This document shows positions 37,591 to 46,312 of a stretch of DNA of 64,000 nt, piece by piece (positions within the stretch are counted from its first letter, which is position 1; the number at the start of each line of letters is the position of its first letter). Under the pieces are notes generated by a model that saw only the letters and a program-made list of their open reading frames with translations, was not told where the DNA came from and made no database searches. Source of the DNA: Methylotenera mobilis JLW8 (GTDB lineage: Bacteria; Pseudomonadota; Gammaproteobacteria; Burkholderiales; Methylophilaceae); the NCBI RefSeq assembly GCF_000023705.1, contig NC_012968.1, positions 868,001 through 932,000 on the forward strand. Reading direction: 5' to 3'. The position numbers and the translations under genes were made by a program.

Positions 37591-38952
37591 ATGGAACTCA
37601 CATTTTTAGGTGCAACTGGAACCGTGACTGGTTCTAAGTATTTGTTGAAAAGTGGTGACAAGCAGATATTGGTAGATTGCGGCTTGTTTCAGGGGCTTAA
37701 GCAATTGCGCTTACGCAACTGGGCAAAGCTACCAGTCAACCCAGCGCAAATTGATGCAGTGGTGCTGACCCATGCGCATATTGATCATAGTGGCTATTTA
37801 CCGGTATTGGTGAAAAACGGCTTTGCGGGCAAAGTCTATTGCAGTGAGGGGACGGCTGATTTGTGCAAGATTATGCTGCCAGATTCTGCCCACTTGCAAG
37901 AAGAAGAGGCCGAATATGCAAATCGCCGCGGCTTTTCTAAGCATAATCCGGCGTTACCTCTATATACCCAGGAAGATGCCGAAAATACACTTAAGCTGCT
38001 CATGCCGGTTAGCTTTGAGCAGGATGTAGATTTAGGCGACGGCTTAACTCTCAGGCTGTCCCCCAACGGCCATATTTTGGGGTCTGCATTTGTGCGCATT
38101 CATGACAAAAAAACTTCAGTGCTGTTTTCTGGCGATATTGGGCGCTCCAATGATATTTTGATGCGCCCTCCGGTACGGATTAAGCAAGCCGATTATTTGT
38201 TGATTGAATCCACTTACGGTAACCGTCGGCATGAGCGTGATGACCCCCAAGTTAAATTAGCCGCGATTATTAATAAAACAGTCAGCCGCAAAGGTGTGCT
38301 TGTTATTCCGGTATTTGCGGTAGGCAGGGCGCAAGAGTTGCTGTATTACATTCATCTATTAAAAGCATCTTGCGCGATTGCAGGTGATACTCCGGTGTAT
38401 TTAAATAGCCCGATGGCAGTTGATGCGACCGAAATTTTTAACCTCTATCATGGTGAGCATCGTTTAAGTGCCGAGCAATGTCGCGCATTATTCAGTACGG
38501 CGCATGTAGTAAACAGCATAGAGCAATCTAAAGCGCTGAATGAAGCCAAAGGCCCTATGATTATTTTATCTGCCAGTGGGATGGCGTCTGGCGGGCGGGT
38601 GGTGCATCATTTAAAAGCTTTCGTTACTAATGCCCGTAACACTATTTTGTTTGTAGGTTTCCAGGCAGCAGGCACTCGCGGTGCTGCGATGTTGGATGGC
38701 GCAGAAAGTATTAAGATTCACGGTGAATATATACCGGTACGCGCACACGTGGAGTTGATCTCCAATCTTTCTGCGCATGCTGATTACTCTGAAATATTAG
38801 ATTGGCTTGGTGGGTTTGAAGCGCCGCCTAAGAAAACCTTTATCGTGCATGGTGAGCCGGTTGCGGCTGATGCAATGCGGCGTCATATAGAAGAGAAGTT
38901 GCATTGGCGAGTTGTCATGCCTGAGTACTTGCAAACTGTTCAGCTAACGTAA
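37591..38952 (+). CDS. MBL-fold/beta-CASP RNA-processing-type hydrolase
   Basis: A 453-aa metallo-beta-lactamase/beta-CASP protein with a C-terminal RNA-specificity (RMMBL) domain. Motifs: THAHIDHSGYLP (metal site), LIESTYGNRRH, FSGDIGRSND, ILSASGMASGGRVVHH, and NLSAHADYSE followed by FIVHGEP. This family resembles CPSF73-type nucleases, but the bacterial members' substrates are mostly unknown. A GGGG ribosome site lies before the ATG. It ends tail-to-tail with a Suv3-like helicase (24-bp gap). Confidence 0.87.
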   Translation: MELTFLGATGTVTGSKYLLKSGDKQILVDCGLFQGLKQLRLRNWAKLPVNPAQIDAVVLTHAHIDHSGYLPVLVKNGFAGKVYCSEGTADLCKIMLPDSAHLQEEEAEYANRRGFSKHNPALPLYTQEDAENTLKLLMPVSFEQDVDLGDGLTLRLSPNGHILGSAFVRIHDKKTSVLFSGDIGRSNDILMRPPVRIKQADYLLIESTYGNRRHERDDPQVKLAAIINKTVSRKGVLVIPVFAVGRAQELLYYIHLLKASCAIAGDTPVYLNSPMAVDATEIFNLYHGEHRLSAEQCRALFSTAHVVNSIEQSKALNEAKGPMIILSASGMASGGRVVHHLKAFVTNARNTILFVGFQAAGTRGAAMLDGAESIKIHGEYIPVRAHVELISNLSAHADYSEILDWLGGFEAPPKKTFIVHGEPVAADAMRRHIEEKLHWRVVMPEYLQTVQLT

Positions 38953-38976
38953 CTAGCGCTGGGTCGCAATAAGCGC

Positions 38977-40515
38977 TTAGTATCTTCTTCTGCTGCTTAA
39001 GTAATCCAACTCTCTGCTGGTGTCGCCATAACCTGCTTGCGTGAGTAACGCACGCTCTATATAGCGGCTCACTTGTGTACGCAAGGCACTGACCTGTTGT
39101 CCATCTACAAAATGCTGGGGGAATTTAAAGCTTAGCCATGCGTATAGGCTTAGGTTGTGGCTGAGCATTTCAGCCTCTTCTAAATGCTTAGGGTTTTGTG
39201 CCTCTAGCCAGCTTGGTGCGGCTGGTAAATGCCTGATAGTAGACTCGGCAACGCTTTTGAGGCACAGTAGGTAATAATCTTTTTCAAATGCAACATTGAG
39301 TGAGATAGGCGCGAAAACAAAGATATATTTATCTTTTAACGACATTTTAGGTGCATATGCATCCACAATCAGTGCTTGTGTGATTTGCGTGGTGAGAGAT
39401 GCCTGCTCAAAGATGGCATGGTTAAAGCGTGTTCTTTCCTGATGGTAACTCAGCACCTCCGCAATTTTATTGGTATGCATTTGATGTGCAATGTTGCTGA
39501 CCTGTTGTAGATTAATATTAACGGGTAGTTTGCTTAAATCTGCTGTGTCGTCTGCGGAGAGCATGTGCTCAATATGAAGCAGCTCATCATTTTCCAGTAC
39601 GCTGACGTAACCGGTGGCGTAAATGCCAAAGCGCCCGGCACGGCCTGCAATCTGTCTTACCTCAGTCATGTTAAGCAGCCTGGATGCAACGCCGTCAAAC
39701 TTATGGATATTGGCAAATATAATGCGGCGTATCGGTAAATTTAGCCCCATGCCAATCGCATCGGTTGCTACTAAGATATCCGCTTGTCCTGTGTTAAAGC
39801 GTTCAGATTCGGTTCTGCGCACCTCGGGTGAGAGTGCGCCATAAATACTGGCCACGCTAAAGCCCCATTGGCGAAACCTAGCTGCAAAAGTCAGTACATC
39901 TTTGCGGCTAAAGGCAATGATGGCATCGCCTTTTTGTAATTTTGGCTTTAATTTTTGCCGGCTGTAATGTTTGCCACACAGGCTATCTTGTTCTAGCACT
40001 AGCGGTGTTTTACGTACCAGCTGCGTAATATCATAGCTTTCATTGAGTGTTTTTATGGTGGCAATACAGGGGGCGGTCACGGCAGTTGAGCCGCAGATGA
40101 ATACTGTGGCAGCAGGTACGCCTACTAGAGCAGCTGTCCAAGCCGAGCCGCGATCTGGGTCTTGCAGCATTTGAATTTCATCAATCACTGCGACTTCTAC
40201 TTCTTTGTGTGCGTTCATCATTTCGATGGTGGATGCGGTGTGTTGCGCATGCTCCATCATCACGCGTTCTTCGCCGGTAATTAGGTTGCAGGGCACGCCA
40301 GCCGCTACTAGGCGGTCTCTAATCTCCATAGCAAGCAGCCTAAGTGGTGCCAGGTATACACCAGACTTAGCCTGCTCTAGCGCTAATAGTGCCTGATAAG
40401 TTTTACCGGAATTAGTCGGTCCGAGATAAAAGCGATGATGCCGCTTCAGCTTACGTGCGAGGTGAAAACTGTCCGTATAGCTGTCAGCTGCTGAGTCTTG
40501 GTTGGGTGATGTCAT
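38977..40515 (-). CDS. Suv3-like superfamily 2 RNA helicase
   Basis: A 512-aa helicase of the Suv3 group. Walker A is LGPTNSGKTYQALLAL, then APLRLLAMEIRDRL and a DEIQ box (AVIDEIQMLQDPDRG). Motif IV-VI regions follow (ASIYGALSPEVRRTE, VATDAIGMGLNLPI, QIAGRAGRFG), with a Suv3 C-terminal-type tail. Mitochondrial Suv3 unwinds RNA for degradation; bacterial members are less studied. It is convergent with an MBL/RMMBL gene, which may hint at RNA turnover. The start ATG is at 40515; no co-directional neighbour is close. Confidence 0.88.
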   Translation of the reverse strand: MTSPNQDSAADSYTDSFHLARKLKRHHRFYLGPTNSGKTYQALLALEQAKSGVYLAPLRLLAMEIRDRLVAAGVPCNLITGEERVMMEHAQHTASTIEMMNAHKEVEVAVIDEIQMLQDPDRGSAWTAALVGVPAATVFICGSTAVTAPCIATIKTLNESYDITQLVRKTPLVLEQDSLCGKHYSRQKLKPKLQKGDAIIAFSRKDVLTFAARFRQWGFSVASIYGALSPEVRRTESERFNTGQADILVATDAIGMGLNLPIRRIIFANIHKFDGVASRLLNMTEVRQIAGRAGRFGIYATGYVSVLENDELLHIEHMLSADDTADLSKLPVNINLQQVSNIAHQMHTNKIAEVLSYHQERTRFNHAIFEQASLTTQITQALIVDAYAPKMSLKDKYIFVFAPISLNVAFEKDYYLLCLKSVAESTIRHLPAAPSWLEAQNPKHLEEAEMLSHNLSLYAWLSFKFPQHFVDGQQVSALRTQVSRYIERALLTQAGYGDTSRELDYLSSRRRY

Positions 40516-40885
40516 GCTGATGAGAATTTATATCAAATCCGTTAAAACACCAATATGCAAATGCTGCTGCTGCTGGATTTTGATGTTATGGCTGGTTGCA
40601 TTTATCTTGTCTGTAATTATTTTAGAGTACCTATCAACAGTACCTATCATAGGTGTTACTCACCTAGGTTTTCTTAATCTATGGGTTTTATTGTCTCCCA
40701 ATTTCCGTGTTTCCAAATTTCCCTGTTTAAGTGCAGTAGTTTAGTCACGGTTATATTGCTTCTCAGCTAGCCATGGCTGCTTGGAATAGAAATTGCTTAT
40801 ATGCACTTAAGTATGAATAGTTTTAAGTGCTGGGTAACTGTGCTGATGACGTTCGTTGTGAATATTATGACAAAGGGAGAATATC
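40516..40885. other. Intergenic region upstream of mini-chemoreceptor
   Basis: 370 bp shared by the divergent helicase and mini-chemoreceptor genes. It holds a tandem agtacctatca pair near 40625-40650 and a sigma-54-like element (40782-40797). A weak 80-codon frame (40502-40744) with a hydrophobic stretch has no ribosome site and is not called. Confidence 0.5.
40782..40797 (+). promoter_or_regulatory. Possible sigma-54 promoter
   Basis: TGGAATAGAAATTGCT keeps the GG and GC pairs of the -24/-12 elements with the required 10 bases between them, 88 bp before the mini-chemoreceptor start. The match at the -24 side is partial, so this is tentative. Confidence 0.3.
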
Positions 40886-41590
40886 TTGTTAGCAGATCTA
40901 AAGCCTAATCAAGCCGTGAAACATCAGGTTGCGCAAGGTCACCATTTTAAGACCAACAGTTCGGAGGTGAGCACGGAGACGTTTGGTGCACTCATCAATT
41001 TGGCTGGGCGTCAACGTATGCTATCGCAACGTATTGTATTAAATGCGGTGCTTTCAACCATGGGACATGAAAGTGCATTGGAGACTGCACGAGAGGCCTT
41101 GGCTTTGTTTAGAGTGAGCCATGCTGCCTTGGTGCACGGGAATAGTGAACTGCCAGGCGTGTTTTTTGAAGAGCTGCGTTTGGTTTATTTTGGCGAGATT
41201 GAGGCTGACAGAAAAATCACGGAGTTCATCAGCCTAGTGGAGAAAACCATCAGCGCTTGTGAGTCAAAGTTCCGCACTGCACCTGATTTGCTAAGTGAGT
41301 TGGGTCAGCAAGCGACGCCCATCGTTGCACTGCTGAACCGTGTGACCGTGGTGTATGAGGAAGAGTCTAAAAAACATGCCAAGGTACAGCGTAAACAGCA
41401 CCATGAGTTGATGAGCAGCATTCAGAATATTGCGAAACAGGCACGTATTGTGTCTGTGAATGCGCAAATTGTAGCGGCACGTGCCGGTGAGGTTGGGCGT
41501 GAGTTTGCGGTGGTGGCAGGTGAGTTGACCAATATCACAGCGAAAATAGATGAGCTGGTACGTGTGGCCGTAGGTAATGCCTCAGTTTAA
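40886..41590 (+). CDS. Soluble mini-chemoreceptor with PilJ-type N-terminal domain
   Basis: A 234-aa protein without membrane segments. The N-terminal part (about 30-160) matches the type IV pilus methyl-accepting transducer (PilJ_N/NIT-like) helical domain (INLAGRQRMLSQRI). The C-terminal part (about 165-225) is a shortened receptor signalling hairpin with tip-like VAARAGEVGREFAVVAGEL. The long methylation helices are missing. I keep the TTG start because AAGGGAGA ends 5 nt upstream; the next ATG would cut into the domain. It may signal through a CheA/CheW or Pil-Chp pathway. It lies upstream of mutL but 491 bp away. Confidence 0.8.
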   Translation: MLADLKPNQAVKHQVAQGHHFKTNSSEVSTETFGALINLAGRQRMLSQRIVLNAVLSTMGHESALETAREALALFRVSHAALVHGNSELPGVFFEELRLVYFGEIEADRKITEFISLVEKTISACESKFRTAPDLLSELGQQATPIVALLNRVTVVYEEESKKHAKVQRKQHHELMSSIQNIAKQARIVSVNAQIVAARAGEVGREFAVVAGELTNITAKIDELVRVAVGNASV

Positions 41591-41626
41591 ATATTTAGGT
41601 TTAAATGCTTAGTTTTAAATGCTGAG
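41585..41626 (+). repeat. Three degenerate tandem 14-mers at gene 3' end
   Basis: gtttaaatatttag, gtttaaatgcttag and ttttaaatgctgag follow head to tail. The first overlaps the stop of the mini-chemoreceptor gene. It is another case of a stop-codon region that appears duplicated into the gap. Confidence 0.7.
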
Positions 41627-42081
41627 GTGTAATAGCTGACATTGCATCATCCTTTGTAGATGGTTGGTGTTGCGTGACCCTTACGTGCCGCGCTGATGTA
41701 CACTTGGCTGTGCATGCAGCTTAGCTTGCACGGGAGTGGATGCAGATTATTTAGCTGCTGGTTTGTAGTAATCGGTTGGTTTTCAGATTAGTGCGACAGC
41801 ACTGTTTTAGTGCGTTAATCTCATGATTGATTAGTGCGTAGCCTGAGCAGGTGCTACTTAATATTACCTAGTGATTACTTGGTCGAGTTAACCGTTGCCA
41901 GCTAAAATTACTTGCTAAACACTGCCTTTCAATATTCTTTTCATAAGTCTATGCCATTAGTGTGTGCAAGCGCGGTAATGTGCTTTTTGTGCGCACCTTT
42001 CTAGTGATTTACCCTGCTTAATAGTTAAATTGCAGTTGCAAAGCAAGGTAAAATACCAGTATCAAACAATACTAAGACCTT
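41591..42081. other. Gap before mutL
   Basis: 491 bp. It holds the tandem 14-mers, repeated ttagtgcg words (about 41787-41840) and presumably the mutL promoter. I see no ORF with a ribosome site, no RNA gene and no convincing terminator. Confidence 0.5.
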
Positions 42082-43914
42082 ATGGCAACTATACGTTTAC
42101 TTCCTGATCAGCTTATCAGCCAGATCGCCGCGGGCGAGGTGGTAGAGCGCCCAGCATCGGCACTGAAAGAGTTATTGGAAAATAGTTTGGATGCCGGTAG
42201 TACTGATATTCAGGTGTCTTTGCTACAGGGTGGTATTAAGCAAATGCGCGTTACCGACAATGGTGCTGGGGTAGCAAAAGAGGATTTGATGTTGGCGTTA
42301 ACGCGCCATGCTACTAGCAAAATTTCTAGCCTGGAAGATTTAGAATCAGTGGCCAGCTTGGGCTTTCGCGGTGAGGCGTTGGCTAGTATCGCGTCAATTT
42401 CCCGCACGCAGCTGTTAAGCCGTCAAAGTGGTAGCAAGCATGCGTGGCGTATTGGTTCAGAGGGCAGTGAGGTTTCCACTATTGAACCAGCGGCATTAGA
42501 TGCAGGCACGGTGATAGAAGTCTCTGATTTATATTTCAACACACCGGCACGCCGTAAGTTTTTAAAAACAGAAGCAACTGAGTTTGGGCATTGCGAAGAG
42601 ATGTTTACGCGCATTGCCTTATCGCGCCCTGATGTCAGTTTAATGTTGCAGCACAATGGACGTGCGCTCAGCCGCTTTGCTATTGGCCAGCCTGAGCGCA
42701 GGTTCTCTGAAGTGCTAGGTAGCGAGTTTGTTGCGGAGTCTATACCTGTTGATGAGTCTGCCGCTGGCTTGCGTTTATGGGGAATGGCAGCAAAGCCGAC
42801 GTTTAACCGCAATAGCCGCGATACGCAATATGTTTACGTAAATGGCCGCTTTGTGCGGGATAAAGTGATTGCGCACGCCATCAGGCAGGCGTATCAGGAT
42901 GTGCTGCATCATGACAGGCATCCTGCCTTTGTGCTGTTCTTAGAACTAGATCCAAGCTTGGTGGATGTGAATGTGCACCCGGCTAAAACTGAGGTCAGAT
43001 TTAGGGATAGCCAAGCGGTACACCGCTTTATCTTTCATGCCCTGCATAAAGCGCTGGCGATTCCTACCGGTGTTTCCAACGCAGTGACGGCTAATCAAGC
43101 GCAATATAATCCGTTTAGTCCGCAAGTTTCAAATACGGCGCTCGCTAATGGCGGTATGCTCTATCCAACGCAGCAATCTCAAATCAATTTGAGTGCGCAT
43201 GAGCCTGCTGGTTTTTATCAGACCTTGTTTGGCAATAATGCTAATCAGCCAGCCACCCCTGCAACGTTAACGCTAGACGTGCTAGCAGACAATTCGCTGA
43301 AGGCGGAAAGCATCAATGAATACCCGCTTGGTTTTGCCGTGGGGCAAGTGCATGGCGTGTACGTACTAGCCCAGAATAAAGAGGGTTTGGTGGTTATCGA
43401 TATGCATGCGGCGCATGAGCGCATTATGTATGAAAAGTTAAAACATGCCTTAGATAGCCAGACCGTACAGATGCAGCCGCTACTGCTGCCAGTCAGTTTT
43501 AATGCTGATAAGCTGGAGGTGGCAACCGTACATGAAGCCTTGGCCGGCAATCAGGCAACACTGCAGCAACTGGGGTTTGATATAGCGATACTGTCGCCCA
43601 CCACCCTTGCAGTGCGGGCAGTGCCAACCATGCTGCAAGATGCGGATGCCGTGATTTTAGCGCGAGATGTATTACGTGACTTGCGTGAATATGGCGCGAG
43701 CCGAGTGTTGACCGAGCGTAGAAATGAGCTGTTAGGCACCATGGCCTGCCATGCTGCCGTGCGCGCCAATCGCAGCCTCACTATCCCTGAAATGAATGCT
43801 TTGCTACGTGATATGGAAGCCACCGAGCGTTCAGGGCAGTGTAATCATGGTCGCCCGACTTGGTTTCAAGTCAGCATGGGTGATTTAGACAAGATGTTTA
43901 TGCGCGGTAAATAG
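42082..43914 (+). CDS. mutL: DNA mismatch repair protein MutL (endonuclease type)
   Basis: A 610-aa MutL. The N-terminal GHKL ATPase shows ERPASALKELLENSLDAG, DNGAGV and LGFRGEALASI. The C-terminal domain carries the metal endonuclease motif D440-M-H-A-x2-E446-x4-E451, with supporting ACHAAVRANRSL and CNHGRPTWF. E. coli MutL lacks this motif and relies on MutH; here MutL itself probably nicks the strand. A variable linker lies at about 335-410. In many proteobacteria mutL sits between amiB/C and miaA; here other genes lie in between. Confidence 0.95.
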   Translation: MATIRLLPDQLISQIAAGEVVERPASALKELLENSLDAGSTDIQVSLLQGGIKQMRVTDNGAGVAKEDLMLALTRHATSKISSLEDLESVASLGFRGEALASIASISRTQLLSRQSGSKHAWRIGSEGSEVSTIEPAALDAGTVIEVSDLYFNTPARRKFLKTEATEFGHCEEMFTRIALSRPDVSLMLQHNGRALSRFAIGQPERRFSEVLGSEFVAESIPVDESAAGLRLWGMAAKPTFNRNSRDTQYVYVNGRFVRDKVIAHAIRQAYQDVLHHDRHPAFVLFLELDPSLVDVNVHPAKTEVRFRDSQAVHRFIFHALHKALAIPTGVSNAVTANQAQYNPFSPQVSNTALANGGMLYPTQQSQINLSAHEPAGFYQTLFGNNANQPATPATLTLDVLADNSLKAESINEYPLGFAVGQVHGVYVLAQNKEGLVVIDMHAAHERIMYEKLKHALDSQTVQMQPLLLPVSFNADKLEVATVHEALAGNQATLQQLGFDIAILSPTTLAVRAVPTMLQDADAVILARDVLRDLREYGASRVLTERRNELLGTMACHAAVRANRSLTIPEMNALLRDMEATERSGQCNHGRPTWFQVSMGDLDKMFMRGK

Positions 43915-43973
43915 CCCGCCTGGCGCTGCCATTACGTGGGTGCCGGGTGCTCAACTTGTCTTCTGAATTTATT

Positions 43974-45677
43974 TTATTGAGTTTTTTTACTAAATTTTTT
44001 CTCTAGCCATCGCCAAACCAGGCTGTTCGGTACTTCCACACCATCAATAATATAAGTCAGTGTTTTGGTGTTGTTGAGGATAGAAGGCAGGGTGGATTTG
44101 GTCGATGGACTGCCGCAGAATAGGATTCTATCTCCAATCTGTAAGCTGGTATTCGGGGCAGGCACCAGGCTAGGCACATTGTTACGCAATAACAGGATAG
44201 GGACCAGCTCTAACTGCTGCTCTCTCTTGGCAGGGTCTTGCATCAGGTGCCGTAAGTTAACATTTAAACCTGCTTCAATCAGTTCTACAGCGGCCGGCGT
44301 ATCTTCATTGTCAACTCTGATCGCCCAGGTTTCCGGTACGGTTTCGCCCATGGTCATCACCAGCTGGCTAATCAGTTTGTTAGCCCAGTCATTGCTCTGG
44401 CCGCGTGCTAGGCTTAAAAACTGCGCCAGCAGCGGCGATATCATGTGTGCCAGACACTCATGGGCAATAATCTCGGTCGGCTGCATGGTAATGTCTGCAT
44501 TAAACTGTTTAAACAGCCGGCTATTGTGACGTCTGTTTTTACGTATCACAACAAATAGCTTGGGGTTGAGCTCGAAAGCGGTCATCACGATAGATAGATT
44601 GTTGATGTCGTTATCGGTACCAGCAACGATACCTACCGCATTGGTAATATCAGCTTCGAGTAAAGTTTTTGCCTCGGTACCGCTGCCTACAATACAGTAA
44701 TCACAGCCGGTCAGCTCTGGCATGGCTTCAATAATGGTGGTGGTGATCTGCTCACGCTCCAGGTTCTCCACTACCGATTTACCAAAACGGCCATAACCAC
44801 AGACTACCCAGCGGCCTTTGGGTGGGTTTTCCGGTGGTGGTAGGGTGTCGCCGGGTACGCCGGTCAGCCATTCATGCAGTAGGTAGGTGCCCAACGCGTG
44901 TACACGCATCGCTAGTTGGTCGCCAAATAAGGTGTAAGGGTTGATGATGCGGTCGGTACCGAAAGACGCCATGTTCGCTGTAATATCATCGCGCTCGGCA
45001 CGTGCAATCACCAGCAGTTCAGGGTTCATTAGCTTTACCGCCACAGCCACGGCCAGGTTAACGTTATCGTCATCGGTCAGTGCAATCACGCCGCTGCATA
45101 GTGGGTGCAACACACCAGCTCTTTCCAGACTTTCTGGCAAGATGGCGTCTGCACATAAGTAGGGGATGATGTTTCTGGTGTCAATCAGCTCTAGTTCGTT
45201 GAGCCGCTCTTGCTGTGGTTCAATCACCACTACCCGCATGCCTTTTTCATCGAGCGCCTTAGCCAGAATGTTGGATGACTGGCCATAGCTGCAAAGTATG
45301 TAAAACGGCTCTTGCAACTGGCGCACTCTTTTAGCGAAGCGCTCTGTAGTAACTGCCTGGCGTAAACCGGTGTCTTGCAGCAAAGTAATAATTTTACCGA
45401 CAGCGTAGAACCAGGGAATCACCGTCAGGTAAATAGAAAATGTTAGCCATAAGCGCTGTGCTTTGCTGTAGGCGTAGGGAATCTCGCCAAAGCCAATGGT
45501 GGTGGCGGTGTAGCTGATGACATACAGCGCATCAAAGATGCTTATTTTCCAAGGGTGACCTTGGTCATCCTGCCCTGGCATCAGGGTTAAACCGATAATG
45601 GCAATAGCAAAGCTAACGATAATGAGTATCAGCGGGCGCCTTAAGCGGCGCAGTATCAGAAACAGTATGCTATCCAT
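43974..45677 (-). CDS. K+ channel-like protein with two TrkA-N (RCK) domains
   Basis: A 567-aa inner-membrane protein: TM1 (about 16-33), a pore loop with filter-like TTIGFGEIP (residues 59-67), TM2 (about 73-95), and two cytoplasmic NAD-binding RCK domains (ILCSYGQSSNILAKAL and VVCGYGRFGKSVVENL). The filter reads GFGE rather than the canonical GYGD, which may alter selectivity. A C-terminal TrkA-C-like part is at about 470-545. It follows the small membrane protein gene (40-bp gap) on the same strand, so they may form an operon. Confidence 0.87.
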   Translation of the reverse strand: MDSILFLILRRLRRPLILIIVSFAIAIIGLTLMPGQDDQGHPWKISIFDALYVISYTATTIGFGEIPYAYSKAQRLWLTFSIYLTVIPWFYAVGKIITLLQDTGLRQAVTTERFAKRVRQLQEPFYILCSYGQSSNILAKALDEKGMRVVVIEPQQERLNELELIDTRNIIPYLCADAILPESLERAGVLHPLCSGVIALTDDDNVNLAVAVAVKLMNPELLVIARAERDDITANMASFGTDRIINPYTLFGDQLAMRVHALGTYLLHEWLTGVPGDTLPPPENPPKGRWVVCGYGRFGKSVVENLEREQITTTIIEAMPELTGCDYCIVGSGTEAKTLLEADITNAVGIVAGTDNDINNLSIVMTAFELNPKLFVVIRKNRRHNSRLFKQFNADITMQPTEIIAHECLAHMISPLLAQFLSLARGQSNDWANKLISQLVMTMGETVPETWAIRVDNEDTPAAVELIEAGLNVNLRHLMQDPAKREQQLELVPILLLRNNVPSLVPAPNTSLQIGDRILFCGSPSTKSTLPSILNNTKTLTYIIDGVEVPNSLVWRWLEKKFSKKTQ

Positions 45678-45717
45678 GCTGATTAACTTGGTATGCCAAG
45701 TTTGCTATGCTAGGTGC

Positions 45718-46092
45718 TTAGCGTTTTTGGCTTATGGTTTCCGAAATAAGTAATACAACCGAGATAATGTTAGCCATCAGTGCACCGCCTGACAGGGAGA
45801 CGATGTACACCGTTAAGCTGGCTTCGTCGTAGGTACCACTGAGTGCTGCCCATAAAATGGCGGCTGCAATCAGTTGCAAGTCGGCTGCCAAGCTGGTGGA
45901 AAGTAAAATTGCGCCTACGTGTGTACGGTCGCCAAATTTGAGTACAGTCGCAATCAGGCTCACGATAATCGCCGCATACAGCTCATATGCATGGTGGTGG
46001 CTGGCGTTATCAATGTCGCCTATAAAAAAACCAAAATTCAGTGTCATTGCCAGAACGATGAAAAAACCAAAAACAACTTTTTCTAAATTCAT
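45718..46092 (-). CDS. Small four-TM membrane protein (DUF6394-like)
   Basis: A 124-aa protein with four hydrophobic helices and a conserved-looking FGFFIGDID segment after TM1, plus a DNASHHH stretch. It resembles the uncharacterised DUF6394 family, an assignment made from memory of the pattern. It is upstream of the K+ channel-like gene on the same strand, so it may be an accessory subunit. The function is unknown. Confidence 0.65.
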   Translation of the reverse strand: MNLEKVVFGFFIVLAMTLNFGFFIGDIDNASHHHAYELYAAIIVSLIATVLKFGDRTHVGAILLSTSLAADLQLIAAAILWAALSGTYDEASLTVYIVSLSGGALMANIISVVLLISETISQKR

Positions 46093-46312
46093 GGATAATC
46101 CTAATCAACAAAATCTAATCAAGTAAGATGAGGCACAGACATCTAGTTATCTGTAGCAAGTAGCGTATGTTTGCAGCAAACTAACGTTAATCAGCATTAT
46201 ACAGCTTTCATCTGGCATTGATTGTAAGAAGTAAGGGCTCGAAAGGGTCATCTGATGTCTATTGGCGAGTATCTAATCTTAAGATAACGCATTAAGTTTA
46301 AGAATAAATGGA

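Noticed and set aside
40502-40744. 80-codon plus-strand frame with a CCCC stretch and a hydrophobic segment
   Set aside because: It overlaps the helicase start, has no ribosome site before any start codon and reads as AT-rich non-coding sequence.
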